This document shows, piece after piece, positions 27,450-36,525 of a stretch of DNA of 64,000 bases; positions within the stretch are counted from its first letter, which is position 1; each line of letters opens with the position of its first letter. The notes under the pieces were generated by a model. That model was not told where the DNA came from. It saw only the letters and a program-made list of their open reading frames with translations, and did not search any database. The stretch covers positions 1-64,000 of the forward strand of contig CAZSWT010000011.1 in NCBI GenBank assembly GCA_964611035.1, given 5' to 3'. The stretch is from B33-G16 sp964611035. Lineage in GTDB: Bacteria; Desulfobacterota; DSM-4660; Desulfatiglandales; B25-G16. The position numbers and the translations under genes are program-made.

Positions 27450-28031
27450 ATGTACTACGGTATCGGATTGAAAATTAGTAAATTTTTAAAGTTATGGAAA
27501 GAGGACAGGATATTTTTTTATCCTTTAATCTGGTTGACATGTGGTTTTTTTGTAATTTTAAAGGGAAGCATAAACCATTTTTTAAGGATCGAATGGTTAG
27601 ATCTTGATATCGTCCCTATCTTCCTGATATATCTTGTCGCAAAAGATCAAGATTATAAGGCTAATTGCCTTGCTTTTTTCATGGGGATATTGACAGATAT
27701 CTTTTCTCCATGTCAGCTTGGTTTATTTGCTTTTACCTATTCTGCTATTCTTCTTGGAGTTAATCAGTGTCGACGATTTTTAGATTTCAACAATATCAAG
27801 ACCTCAATGTTATTGGTGGTCTTTTTTCTTTTGGCTAAGTGTTTGTTTCTCCTGATTGTAGTGAGATTTCTCCCTATAAGGCAATTTATCGCCTTGACTT
27901 CTTTTATTTTTGTATCCGTTTCTATTGTAATAACGAGCCTGATTACCCCACTTTTATTTTATTTCCTAAATTTGCTAAGAGGAAAAGAGAGCCAGGATAG
28001 CGCCCAAAAAGGATCTCTGGCCTATTTATAG
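27450..28031 (+). CDS. mreD: Rod-shape protein MreD
   Basis: A 193-residue integral membrane protein with about five hydrophobic helices, placed between mreC and mrdA as in most rods. The family's only strong sequence feature, a GILTDIFSPCQLG-like loop after the third helix, is present. The ATG at 27450 directly follows a TTG; ribosome-site evidence is poor. The 175-base gap before it carries CACTTAGT-like repeat fragments also seen between gyrB and gyrA. Confidence 0.88.
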   Translation: MYYGIGLKISKFLKLWKEDRIFFYPLIWLTCGFFVILKGSINHFLRIEWLDLDIVPIFLIYLVAKDQDYKANCLAFFMGILTDIFSPCQLGLFAFTYSAILLGVNQCRRFLDFNNIKTSMLLVVFFLLAKCLFLLIVVRFLPIRQFIALTSFIFVSVSIVITSLITPLLFYFLNLLRGKESQDSAQKGSLAYL

Positions 28032-28051
28032 CTATTTTTGAGGGATAATTT

Positions 28052-29890
28052 ATGATATGGCGTTCCAAAATTAACCCTATAGAGGCTGAAACATATCAGA
28101 AGAGACTAAAAAAGCTGACTCTCTTTGTCGTCATTATGGTTGGCATTTTGTTTGTACGGTTATGGTTTTTACAAATCATTAGTGGGGCCCAATATAGGAA
28201 AAAATCAGAGAGCAACAGAATAGATTTAAGAGATATTTTACCTGTGAGAGGGATGATCTTTGACAGAAACGGTGACCTTCTGGTCGACAATAGAGCATCC
28301 TTTGCCTTGGGAGTGATCCCAGAGGATATTAAAAACCTTGATGGGCTAATAGATGATATAGGCAGATTGATAGAGATCGATGGCCTGTCTGCTAAAAAAA
28401 AAATAAATGAAGGCTTACGGCAGAACCCATTTAATTCTGTTTACATAAAAAAGGTCCTCACAAGAGATGAGTTAGCGAGAATAGAAACTAACGTTTTTCA
28501 TATGCCAGGTGTAATCATCGAGGTAAAGCCGAAAAGACACTATATATATGGTCCTCTTGCGGCCCATCTCATCGGCTACCTTGGCGAAATTGACAAAGAA
28601 CAGCTTAATAAGGAGGTATATAATGAGAATAAGGGCGGTGATTTTGTAGGAAAATTTGGCGTAGAAAAAAAATGGCAAAGATATTTGAATGGTATTAGGG
28701 GAGGACAACAGGTTGAGGTAGATGCGTCTGGCAGAAGATTAAGGGTGTTATACCAAAGGGCGGCAGAGCCAGGATTTAATATATATCTCACAATAGACAA
28801 AGATCTTCAAATGCTGGCAGAGCGTTCCCTCAAGAATGGAGCAGGTGCTATTATTGCCATGAATCCAATGAGCGGAGAGGTATTAACTATGGCAAGTAGC
28901 CCGAGCTTTAACCCTAATGACTTTGCCAAAGGAATAGACGAAAAGGGATGGAAAAGATTGGTTTCTAATCCTCGCTTTCCACTACAAAATAGGGCAATCT
29001 CAGGCCAGTATCCACCAGGCTCTCTTTTCAAGATAGTAGTAGCCATAGCGGGATTAGAAGAAGGAGTTATTGATCCCGATGAAAAAGTCTTTTGTGGAGG
29101 AAGCTATAGCTTTAGAGGAAGGCTATATCGTGATTGGAAAAAGGGAGGACATGGCTATGTTGATTTACACAGGGCATTAGTTGAATCATGCGATGTCTAC
29201 TTTTATAAAATGGGCCAGAAGATAGGGATTGATACTATCGCCAGATATGCAAAGAGCCTCGGTTTTGGCTCTAAAACAAACCTCCAATTAGGAGACGAAA
29301 AGGAAGGGCTTATTCCAAATAGGGCCTGGAAGCTAAGACGATGGCATGTTCCGTGGCAGGAAGGGGAGACATTGTCCGTGGCAGTTGGACAAAGCTTTGT
29401 ACTTATAACGCCTATCCAAATGGTCAGATTTGTATCAGCCCTTTTTAATGGGGGTGTTCTGTTTAAACCACAGGTAACCAAATGGATAGAGAAAGATGAC
29501 AAGGAGAAAATATTTAAATTCAAGCCGAATTCATCACAGCGCTGGAGCATAAAAAAAGAAAACATGGAGTTGGTAAAAAGGGCTTTAGTTGGTGTTGTAA
29601 ATGAGCCCCGTGGAACGGGAAGAAGGGCAAGGCTTGATCAGATAAGGGTTGCCGGTAAAACTGGCACTGCTCAGGTAATTGCTTTGCCAGAGGAAAGAGA
29701 ATTAGCAAGGGAAAGGGAAGTTCCGTATAAATTTAGAGACCATGCATGGTTTGTGGCTGTTGCGCCTGCTGAAAATCCGACGATAGCATTAGCCATCCTT
29801 ATGGAGCATAGCGGTACAGGAGGAAGTGTAGCGGCGCCGATTGCAAAAAAAATAATCGAGTGTTATTTGAAGAAGGCAAGAATGTTATAG
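28052..29890 (+). CDS. mrdA: Penicillin-binding protein 2
   Basis: Elongasome transpeptidase that cross-links peptidoglycan in the periplasm. It has an N-terminal membrane anchor (about 22-42), a dimerisation domain, and a transpeptidase domain with Ser324 in SLFK (324-327), SCD (379-381) and KTGTAQ (536-541). Length 612 is normal. It is 20 bases behind mreD with GAGGG upstream. Confidence 0.96.
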   Translation: MIWRSKINPIEAETYQKRLKKLTLFVVIMVGILFVRLWFLQIISGAQYRKKSESNRIDLRDILPVRGMIFDRNGDLLVDNRASFALGVIPEDIKNLDGLIDDIGRLIEIDGLSAKKKINEGLRQNPFNSVYIKKVLTRDELARIETNVFHMPGVIIEVKPKRHYIYGPLAAHLIGYLGEIDKEQLNKEVYNENKGGDFVGKFGVEKKWQRYLNGIRGGQQVEVDASGRRLRVLYQRAAEPGFNIYLTIDKDLQMLAERSLKNGAGAIIAMNPMSGEVLTMASSPSFNPNDFAKGIDEKGWKRLVSNPRFPLQNRAISGQYPPGSLFKIVVAIAGLEEGVIDPDEKVFCGGSYSFRGRLYRDWKKGGHGYVDLHRALVESCDVYFYKMGQKIGIDTIARYAKSLGFGSKTNLQLGDEKEGLIPNRAWKLRRWHVPWQEGETLSVAVGQSFVLITPIQMVRFVSALFNGGVLFKPQVTKWIEKDDKEKIFKFKPNSSQRWSIKKENMELVKRALVGVVNEPRGTGRRARLDQIRVAGKTGTAQVIALPEERELAREREVPYKFRDHAWFVAVAPAENPTIALAILMEHSGTGGSVAAPIAKKIIECYLKKARML

Positions 29891-29925
29891 TTGCTCAATT
29901 CTTGTTAAGAAAACAGGAAACAAGC

Positions 29926-31032
29926 ATGTTTGATCGTCGATTGATAAATAACTTTGATTGGATACTGTTAGCTATATTAATATTTATAGGATTGTTGAGC
30001 GGATTTAATCTTTACAGCGCCACCCATTCAATTGGATCTATGGGAGGCAGCCAAGTGTATATTAAACAAATTTGTTGGTATGCCATAGGTTTTTTTATTC
30101 TGCTTTTAATGACAACTTTTGACTATCATGTGTTAGATAGACTTGCATATCCATTATTTTTTATTTCCCTGATTTTTCTGTTGGCTGTTCTAAAGTATGG
30201 TAAAGTTAGTTATGGCTCTCAACGCTGGTTGAGTTTAGGTTATTTTTCTATCCAGCCTTCTGAGATGGTTAAAATTTCCATTATTATTGTTCTTGCTAAA
30301 TATTTCTCTAGCTCAGAAAGGACGGAAAATTACAGACTTAGAGATCTGTCGAAGCCGTTAATATTAATTGCCATTCCTTTCGTAATGATAGTTTACCAGC
30401 CTGACTTAGGAACGGCGCTGATATTGCTCATAGTATCCCTCTCGATTGTTATTTTTGTTGATGTTAATTGGAAATCAATAGCAATTTTTTTATCCATAGC
30501 TTTTCTTTCGGCACCGTTTTTCTGGATCACCCTTCAAGAATACCAGAAGAAACGGATAATAACATTTTTAAGGCCTGATTTGGATCCGTTGGGTGCTGCC
30601 TATCATGTTACCCAGTCCAAGATTGCTATTGGTTCAGGCCTTCTTTGGGGGAAAGGTTTTCTTAAAGGGACCCAGACAAGACTACATTTTCTCCCCCAAC
30701 AACATACTGATTTTTCGTTTTCTGTGTTAGCAGAGGAGTGGGGTTTTGTAGGCTCAGCCATGCTTTTGCTTGTCTATCTGTTTTTAATACTATGGTGTCT
30801 CAACATAGCCAAAAATAGCAAGGATAAGTTTGGCACTTTTATTGTTGTTGGTATTGCTGCATTAGTTTTCTGGCATCTCATTATAAATGTCAGCATGGTA
30901 ATCGGTCTCCTCCCGGTAGTCGGGATACCATTAGCCTTGTTTAGCTATGGTGGATCCTCTGTAATTTCAACTATGGCTGCTATGGGATTGGTAATGAATA
31001 TAAGCATGAGAAGGTTTATGTTTCAGGAATGA
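29926..31032 (+). CDS. rodA: Rod-shape SEDS glycosyltransferase RodA
   Basis: Polymerises lipid II into glycan strands with PBP2. About ten membrane helices are visible, and the SEDS landmarks GSQRWLSLG, FLPQQHTDFSFSV and GIPLALFSYGGSS are all present. I start at the ATG at 29926 (368 residues), just before the FDRRLINNFDW segment; AGGAAA lies upstream. A longer frame into mrdA is possible but adds nothing family-like. Confidence 0.95.
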   Translation: MFDRRLINNFDWILLAILIFIGLLSGFNLYSATHSIGSMGGSQVYIKQICWYAIGFFILLLMTTFDYHVLDRLAYPLFFISLIFLLAVLKYGKVSYGSQRWLSLGYFSIQPSEMVKISIIIVLAKYFSSSERTENYRLRDLSKPLILIAIPFVMIVYQPDLGTALILLIVSLSIVIFVDVNWKSIAIFLSIAFLSAPFFWITLQEYQKKRIITFLRPDLDPLGAAYHVTQSKIAIGSGLLWGKGFLKGTQTRLHFLPQQHTDFSFSVLAEEWGFVGSAMLLLVYLFLILWCLNIAKNSKDKFGTFIVVGIAALVFWHLIINVSMVIGLLPVVGIPLALFSYGGSSVISTMAAMGLVMNISMRRFMFQE

Positions 31033-31077
31033 TTAATAGACAGGATCGATATTTCAAAGAATTTTTTAAAATCAACC

Positions 31078-31119
31078 TTATTGAGTAGATGTTTTTTCTT
31101 GCAATCATCTATTCAATAA
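31078..31119 (+). terminator. Hairpin between rodA and the bactofilin gene
   Basis: TTATTGAGTAGATG (31078-31091) pairs with CATCTATTCAATAA (31106-31119), 13 of 14, around a T-rich loop. It may end or trim the rod-operon transcript before the bactofilin gene. Confidence 0.4.
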
Positions 31120-31163
31120 TGGTATTAAGCCGCTGGAAAATATATAGACGAGGTTAGAAATCA

Positions 31164-31565
31164 ATGAAGAAAACAAAAGATGAGATTAACGCTTTCTTAG
31201 GCAGGGATACAGAATTTGAGGGTAAATTTTCCTTTACTGGTGCTGTAAGGGTAGATGGAAAAATTTCTGGAGAGATTTTTTCAAATGGGACTTTGATAGT
31301 AGGGGAAAGCGCAGTCATTAAAGCGCAGATTCATGTTGCTGATATAATAATAAGCGGAGAGGTTCATGGTGATATACTTGCAGAGAAGAAGATCGAAATA
31401 ACTGTCCCAGGTAAACTCTTTGGCAATATCAAGACCCCAAAACTGGTTTTAGAAGAAGGAGTTATTTTTGAGGGTAACTGCAAAATGAAAGATCTAAAAG
31501 AAGAGACAAATAATGATCATGCCGTATCCCAAAAAAAAACTGAAGGCCTCTCTGTTTTGAAATAG
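31164..31565 (+). CDS. Bactofilin
   Basis: A 133-residue polymer-forming cytoskeletal protein with the family's central right-handed beta-helix repeats (GAVRVDGKISGEIFSNGTL, then ISGEVHGDIL) and short disordered ends. Bactofilins form nucleotide-free filaments at the membrane that position wall enzymes. Its place right after mreBCD-mrdA-rodA fits a role in cell shape. Confidence 0.9.
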   Translation: MKKTKDEINAFLGRDTEFEGKFSFTGAVRVDGKISGEIFSNGTLIVGESAVIKAQIHVADIIISGEVHGDILAEKKIEITVPGKLFGNIKTPKLVLEEGVIFEGNCKMKDLKEETNNDHAVSQKKTEGLSVLK

Positions 31566-31615
31566 CTGCAATATCTCTCCTTTATACAATTTTTAATTAG
31601 CATTAGAGGTTTAGC

Positions 31616-31927
31616 ATGATTTTAGAATCCTTACATAAGATAAAAAAGGCCGAAGCTGAGGTAAAAGAGAGGATAGAGAATTCCAAAGGAGAGGCAACTC
31701 GCATAATTGAGAAAGCTAAGGCAGAGGCAGAAAAATTATTAGCTGAAAAGGCGAAAAATTCTCAAAGACAAGCTGAAAAGATGAGAGAGGATGTTGGAGA
31801 GGAGGCAAAAAAGGAGGGCCTGAACATTGCTAATAAATGGACAAAGGAAACCCAAAAACTTAGCAAGAAGGCCCAAGAGAACCTGGAAAAGGCCAAAGAG
31901 TTTATTTTACGTTCATTATTAGGGTAG
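31616..31927 (+). CDS. ntpF: V/A-type ATPase peripheral-stalk subunit (G/H)
   Basis: A 103-residue charged protein that is almost entirely helical coiled coil with an A/E/K heptad pattern. It heads the ATPase operon and would pair with subunit E to form the peripheral stalk. Sequence alone is weak; position and shape carry the call. It is six bases before subunit I. Confidence 0.8.
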   Translation: MILESLHKIKKAEAEVKERIENSKGEATRIIEKAKAEAEKLLAEKAKNSQRQAEKMREDVGEEAKKEGLNIANKWTKETQKLSKKAQENLEKAKEFILRSLLG

Positions 31928-31932
31928 AGATT

Positions 31933-33879
31933 ATGTTACAACCAATCCGGATGAAAAAGATACAAATACTTGCTCTCGAAGCATTGAGATATCAGGTAAT
32001 TAAAAAACTACAAGCGCTTGGCACTATCCATCTCACTGATTATTCTGAAAAACTCGAAGATCCTACCTGGAAAAACCTGCTAAGACCTCACCCACCATCT
32101 ACAAATATCAGAAAAATAGCGGCTGTTAATATAGCAATAAATCGATTTTTAGATCTTTTTGAACGATATGATCCTCAACAAAAAGAGGGTTTTATAAAAG
32201 GGATCTTTGCACCTATGCCGCCAAAAAGGATTAAAACGAGAGAGGTATACGGCAAAGAGCTCATCAATACTGTTGACGATATAATAGAAAAGATTGAGAT
32301 AGAGACAGAAAAACCAGTTAAAAAATTAGAAAAAATTGAGGAAGAGATTATAGAATCAGAGAGAGTTAAGGGCCTATTGGAAATGATTTTAAACTTAGAG
32401 ATAGATCTAAAAGACGTCGGTGAATCAGACTTTTTGTCAACCTTTTTAGGTATTATTCCAAAGGAAGAGACGGATACTGTACGGGAAAGATTAGAGGAAT
32501 TGACGAAAGGTAACTTTTATCTTGGTGTAAGGGAGACATCTGAGAATAAGCTTGTAACACTGTTAATCTGTCTCAAAGAACAAGCATCGCTGGTATTGGC
32601 CAATCTTCGCCGCATAAGCTGGGAAAAGATTGAAATAGTGGGCCAACAAGGAACACCAAACGAGGCAAGAGATTCGATTAATAAAAAAATTTTGGCATTA
32701 GTTGAAGAGAAGACAAAAAAAGAGGCAATGGTTGTTGATATAGCGAAAAGATGGCGAGATGAGCTTGAAAAGTACCGGGAATTTTTAGCGATGGAGCGAC
32801 AGAGAGAGGAAAGTCAGAATAAATTTGCTCAAATGGAGCATGTTGTTGCAATTCAGGGTTGGGTCCCAGAAAACTCAGCAGCCCAGGCCGCTAAGGAGAT
32901 AGGAGACGTCAGCAATGGGGCATGCGTGGTCGAGATATCGGATCCTGAAGAGACGGATGATGTGCCAGTGCTATTAAAAAACCCTAAATTTATCAGGAGT
33001 TTCGAGCTATTAACACGTCTTTACGGTATGCCAACCTATAATGGCGTTGATCCAACCCTGCTTTTAGTTCCGGGCTTTCTGCTGTTTTTTTCAATCATGT
33101 TAACTGACGCAATGTATGGGGTAATTGCCCTTGTTTTGGGCCTGTTATTGGTACGAGGGGGAGGGCAATATAATATATTCATTAAGGATGCCGGTGTTAT
33201 TTTATCATCAGCAGGCGTGGCTACTATTATTATTGGCGCCCTTGCCGGGGGATGGTTCGGCGATTTTGGACTCAATGTACCTGCACTAAAAGCTATGCAG
33301 GTATTTGACCCCATGGTCCAGGTAACAACATTCTTGCTGATCGCCCTCATTATCGGTCTGATCCATGTCAATCTAGGTGTAGTGATTAATGTTTGGAGCA
33401 GGCTAAAGAGAAGGCAGGCATGGAAGGCCTTAACTGGCAATCTGTGGTTTTTGTTTGCTCAGCTAGGTATTTTTTTCTATTTAGTAGGCTATAAGTCGGT
33501 GGGGTTAATATTTATAGTTATCTCTCTCGTACTGCTTTTCCTTGGGCATAAGGCCATGGCCATGTTTCAAGTAACTGGATTCATGGGGGATGTTCTTTCT
33601 TACGCCAGGCTTATGGCTTTGGGCTTGTGCACAACAGGAATTGCTATGACAGTTAATGTCCTTTCAAATATGCTTTATGCTGGCAGTTCAATCGGAATCT
33701 TTTTTGCTATCGTTGTGTTTTTTATTGGGCATCTATTCAATTTTGTCATCAATGCAATGGGAGCCTTTGTTCATGGTCTCCGGCTGCATTATGTAGAATT
33801 GTTTACCAAATTTTTTGAAAGCGGGGGCACTGAGTTTACACCCCTTGAGACAAGGTATGAAGTAGTAGAGATTAAATAA
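31933..33879 (+). CDS. ntpI: V/A-type ATPase subunit I (a)
   Basis: The stator membrane subunit that forms the ion half-channels. A cytosolic coiled-coil half (about 1-370) precedes seven or eight membrane helices. Conserved Arg in the SYARLMALGL segment (near 555) faces the proteolipid glutamate, and GAFVHGLRLHYVEFF-like sequence closes the protein. 648 residues is normal. Confidence 0.95.
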   Translation: MLQPIRMKKIQILALEALRYQVIKKLQALGTIHLTDYSEKLEDPTWKNLLRPHPPSTNIRKIAAVNIAINRFLDLFERYDPQQKEGFIKGIFAPMPPKRIKTREVYGKELINTVDDIIEKIEIETEKPVKKLEKIEEEIIESERVKGLLEMILNLEIDLKDVGESDFLSTFLGIIPKEETDTVRERLEELTKGNFYLGVRETSENKLVTLLICLKEQASLVLANLRRISWEKIEIVGQQGTPNEARDSINKKILALVEEKTKKEAMVVDIAKRWRDELEKYREFLAMERQREESQNKFAQMEHVVAIQGWVPENSAAQAAKEIGDVSNGACVVEISDPEETDDVPVLLKNPKFIRSFELLTRLYGMPTYNGVDPTLLLVPGFLLFFSIMLTDAMYGVIALVLGLLLVRGGGQYNIFIKDAGVILSSAGVATIIIGALAGGWFGDFGLNVPALKAMQVFDPMVQVTTFLLIALIIGLIHVNLGVVINVWSRLKRRQAWKALTGNLWFLFAQLGIFFYLVGYKSVGLIFIVISLVLLFLGHKAMAMFQVTGFMGDVLSYARLMALGLCTTGIAMTVNVLSNMLYAGSSIGIFFAIVVFFIGHLFNFVINAMGAFVHGLRLHYVELFTKFFESGGTEFTPLETRYEVVEIK

Positions 33880-33894
33880 AAGGGAGGTGTTTGT

Positions 33895-34380
33895 ATGGAA
33901 TTATCATCAGGAATGGTATTGGCAATTATTGGCGCGGCTATCTCTATGGGTGTGGCTGCTATTAGCTCAGGGATAGGAGTCGGGTTGGCTGGTATTGCCG
34001 GAGCAGGCGTTATATCAGAGGATCCAAAAAAGTTTGGACCTGTTTTGGTTCTCCAGGCCCTTCCACAAACGCAGGGAATATATGGTTTTTTAGGGGCCGT
34101 TTTGATACTCATCGGTGTCGGTGTACTTGGCGGAGAGGTTAAGGCAATCCCTATAGGAATGGGTTATGCTGCGCTTGGAGGGGGAATTGTGATTGGTTTA
34201 AGTAGTGCCACGGCTATTGCCCAAGGAGCTATTGCTGCCAGTGGCATGGGTGCTGTAGCCAAGAGGCCGGAAACGTTCGGGCAGGCAATTGTCCTTGCTG
34301 TCATGGCAGAGACATTTGCTATTTTTGGTCTCCTTATAGCTATCCTGATCTTTGTTGGAACCAAGATTATGGGAGGTTAA
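33895..34380 (+). CDS. ntpK: V/A-type ATPase proteolipid subunit K with Na+-site residues
   Basis: A 161-residue tandem-hairpin proteolipid with four membrane helices that forms the rotor ring. The first half carries LPQTQGIYGF (Leu56, Thr59, Gln60), the second Gln110 and Glu139. These match the Na+ ligands of Enterococcus hirae NtpK (Leu61, Thr64, Gln65, Gln110, Glu139). The first hairpin lacks an ion-binding Glu, as in that protein. Sodium coupling is therefore predicted. GGGAGGTG precedes the ATG. Confidence 0.95.
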   Translation: MELSSGMVLAIIGAAISMGVAAISSGIGVGLAGIAGAGVISEDPKKFGPVLVLQALPQTQGIYGFLGAVLILIGVGVLGGEVKAIPIGMGYAALGGGIVIGLSSATAIAQGAIAASGMGAVAKRPETFGQAIVLAVMAETFAIFGLLIAILIFVGTKIMGG

Positions 34381-34501
34381 GATTAAAGAAAAGTGCCTAA
34401 AATGACTAAAGTTGTAAAGTGCCTAAAGTTAGTGATTTTGAACGAGGCATTCTATCCCACTTTTAACTTTATCTCACTTATTTTAGGTAAAAAGGAGAAT
34501 T
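34381..34501. repeat. GTGCCTAAAG-type repeats in the ATPase operon
   Basis: GTGCCTAAA occurs at 34393 and 34419, and an imperfect inverse (CACTTATTTTAGG) near 34478 could close a hairpin. The word is shared with the gyrB-gyrA gap and with 40453. No gene lies here. Confidence 0.45.
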
Positions 34502-35152
34502 ATGTCAGATAAAGGGGTTGATAAGATAATATCCCATCTTGAGGCTAAGGCCGAGGAGGAGATATCTGAGACACTTCTTAAGGCTCGAGCAGAGGCAAAT
34601 GCTATTATAAAAGCTGCTCAGGAAAAAGCAGACAGAGAGGCAGAGAGAGTTCTTTCAAACGGGGAAAGGGTTGCCTCTCTCGAAGGGCAAAAAATAATTG
34701 CCGAAGCTCGAATTAATGTGAGACGAAAGAGGATGGATTCCCAGGAAGAAGCAATTGTTGCTTCATTTGAAGCCGCTAAAAAGGCCTTGGAAGAATTGGC
34801 TGAAAAGGGGAAACGAGACAACCTTACATATAAGGATATCATGTTTAACCTGATTGTCTCTGCCTCTGAAATTGTTGCTGGAAACAAGCTTGAGTTGGTT
34901 TTTAACCAAAGGGATAGCAAAACCTTCAACAAGGAGATGCTGAGAGAAGCACGTGAATCAGTTAAGAAGAGGACAGGAAGAGAGATTTCCCTGTCTTTAA
35001 CTGGAGATGCTATCCAGTGCCTCGGGGGTGTAGTGGTGAGGGATTTGGAAAAGCAAGTGGAGGTTGATAATACCCTTGAAACCAAATTAAACCAGCTTAA
35101 AGAGAATTTAAGGGTAGATGTGGCCAAGATTCTATTTGGGGACAGGATATGA
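34502..35152 (+). CDS. ntpE: V/A-type ATPase subunit E
   Basis: Peripheral-stalk subunit. The N-terminal half is a long Ala/Glu-rich helix and the C-terminal half has the family's globular GGVVVRDLEKQVEVDNTLETKL-like segment near residue 175. 216 residues is normal. AAGGAG precedes the ATG. Its stop overlaps the start of subunit C. Confidence 0.92.
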   Translation: MSDKGVDKIISHLEAKAEEEISETLLKARAEANAIIKAAQEKADREAERVLSNGERVASLEGQKIIAEARINVRRKRMDSQEEAIVASFEAAKKALEELAEKGKRDNLTYKDIMFNLIVSASEIVAGNKLELVFNQRDSKTFNKEMLREARESVKKRTGREISLSLTGDAIQCLGGVVVRDLEKQVEVDNTLETKLNQLKENLRVDVAKILFGDRI

Positions 35153-36192
35153 TTGGAGACACCCTTTCATACCTTTATGTTAATGCAAAGATAATGGCAA
35201 AAGAGGGAAAGTTTATTTCCTCATCAAGATGGGAAGATCTATGGGGATGTACATCACCTGGAGAGATAGCCTCTCTTTTAGAGGGAACAGACTATTTTCC
35301 TTACCTATCAGAAGGGGCAGTGAGTGACTCAAAAGAATTGGAGAAAGCTGTTTTAGAAGAATTTTCTTCTTTAGGGAGGGAGATATCCACAATTATTCCA
35401 AAAGGGTCATGGCCAATAAAAGAATATCTCCTTAAGAAGTGGGATGTTATCAATTTGAGAGCTGTTATGAGAGGAATCCATGGAGACGCAAAGAAAAAAG
35501 ATGAAATAGCGGATTCCTTTATTGAGGGAGGCGAACTGGACGTTGCTTTTGTTAAGACCCTCATCGATGCAGAAAGCATGGATGATTTTGTTGCTCTCTT
35601 GGCAAAGACCCCTTATCAATCGCTGATAGATGGACTGAGTAAATATAATGACACTAAGAATCTCTTTTTTTTAGAGGCCTTATTGGATAGAATTTTCTGG
35701 GAGGATATATGGTTAAAGGTTTTAAAGATAAAAGGAATTAAAGAATTCAGAGAGTTTATAGTGGTATGTGTCGAAACACACAACCTTAAAATTATTTTGA
35801 GGGCGAAAAATGACGGACTTTTATTAGAAGATATTAATCCTTTTTTAATCCCTGATTGCACAGCCCTGATTGCATTGCTTTCTGCTTTTGACGAAGAGGA
35901 TTTGTCAGACTTCATTCCTCTTCTGGAAGACACAATATATTTTGAACCCCTATTAAGCGCTCAGCAAGAGTATGAGAAAACTGGCTCTATTTTAGTTTTT
36001 GAGCAGGCGCTCGATAATCTGGTGCTCAAAAAGGCAGAAGATATTAGAAAGAAAAAGCCTTTTGGTTCAGGACCCCTCGTCGGGTTTCTTGTATCAAAGG
36101 ATGCAGAGGTAAAAAATCTTTTGACTATTGTGAGGAGTACCGAGGTTGATCTGGATAGGAATGAAATCAGAGAAGCACTTGCGAGGAAATGA
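35149..36192 (+). CDS. ntpC: V/A-type ATPase subunit C (d)
   Basis: The funnel-shaped socket linking the central stalk to the proteolipid ring. All-helical, 347 residues, with LRAVMRG near residue 103 and ILRAKNDGLL near 217 typical of the family. It overlaps subunit E by ATGA and subunit F likewise. Confidence 0.92.
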   Translation: MIGDTLSYLYVNAKIMAKEGKFISSSRWEDLWGCTSPGEIASLLEGTDYFPYLSEGAVSDSKELEKAVLEEFSSLGREISTIIPKGSWPIKEYLLKKWDVINLRAVMRGIHGDAKKKDEIADSFIEGGELDVAFVKTLIDAESMDDFVALLAKTPYQSLIDGLSKYNDTKNLFFLEALLDRIFWEDIWLKVLKIKGIKEFREFIVVCVETHNLKIILRAKNDGLLLEDINPFLIPDCTALIALLSAFDEEDLSDFIPLLEDTIYFEPLLSAQQEYEKTGSILVFEQALDNLVLKKAEDIRKKKPFGSGPLVGFLVSKDAEVKNLLTIVRSTEVDLDRNEIREALARK

Positions 36193-36515
36193 TGGAAATT
36201 GCACTGATCGGAGATAAGCACACAATTTATGGTTTCAGACTGGCAGGCATAAAAAAAACATTCTTGATTGAGGATAGTAGGCAGGAAGATATTAGAGGGA
36301 TACTGAAGGGTCTATTTGAGGATAGCACCGCCTTGATATTAATTACTGAAAAGATAGCTGCAGAAATAAGGGGTTTATTAGAAGAGGCGAATAGATTTAG
36401 GAAAGGTATAATGCCTATAATTTTACAGATTCCGGATAGTGGAGGCCCCTTGATCTCTAAGGCTGATCCTATGCGGGAGCTTATTAAAAGAACTGTTGGA
36501 TTTGAAATAGAATAG
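36189..36515 (+). CDS. ntpG: V/A-type ATPase subunit F
   Basis: Central-stalk subunit with a small Rossmann-like fold. The IALIGDKHTIYGFRLAGI start and the LITEKIA strand are characteristic. 108 residues. The start overlaps the stop of subunit C; a second ATG directly follows. Confidence 0.93.
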   Translation: MMEIALIGDKHTIYGFRLAGIKKTFLIEDSRQEDIRGILKGLFEDSTALILITEKIAAEIRGLLEEANRFRKGIMPIILQIPDSGGPLISKADPMRELIKRTVGFEIE

Positions 36516-36525
36516 CGAGGAAATT

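Noticed and set aside
31078..31119. Another member of the GTAAC foldback family
   Set aside because: The TTATTGAG words point outward instead of inward and there is no GTAAC end or flanking duplication; treated as a hairpin.
33036..33440. A 134-residue open frame antisense to subunit I
   Set aside because: It mirrors the codon pattern of the membrane helices of subunit I and has no ribosome site or family match.
34618..35127. A 169-residue open frame antisense to the ATPase subunit E gene
   Set aside because: The sense frame is a clear subunit E in the right operon position; the antisense frame is Ser/Ala-rich shadow sequence with no family features.
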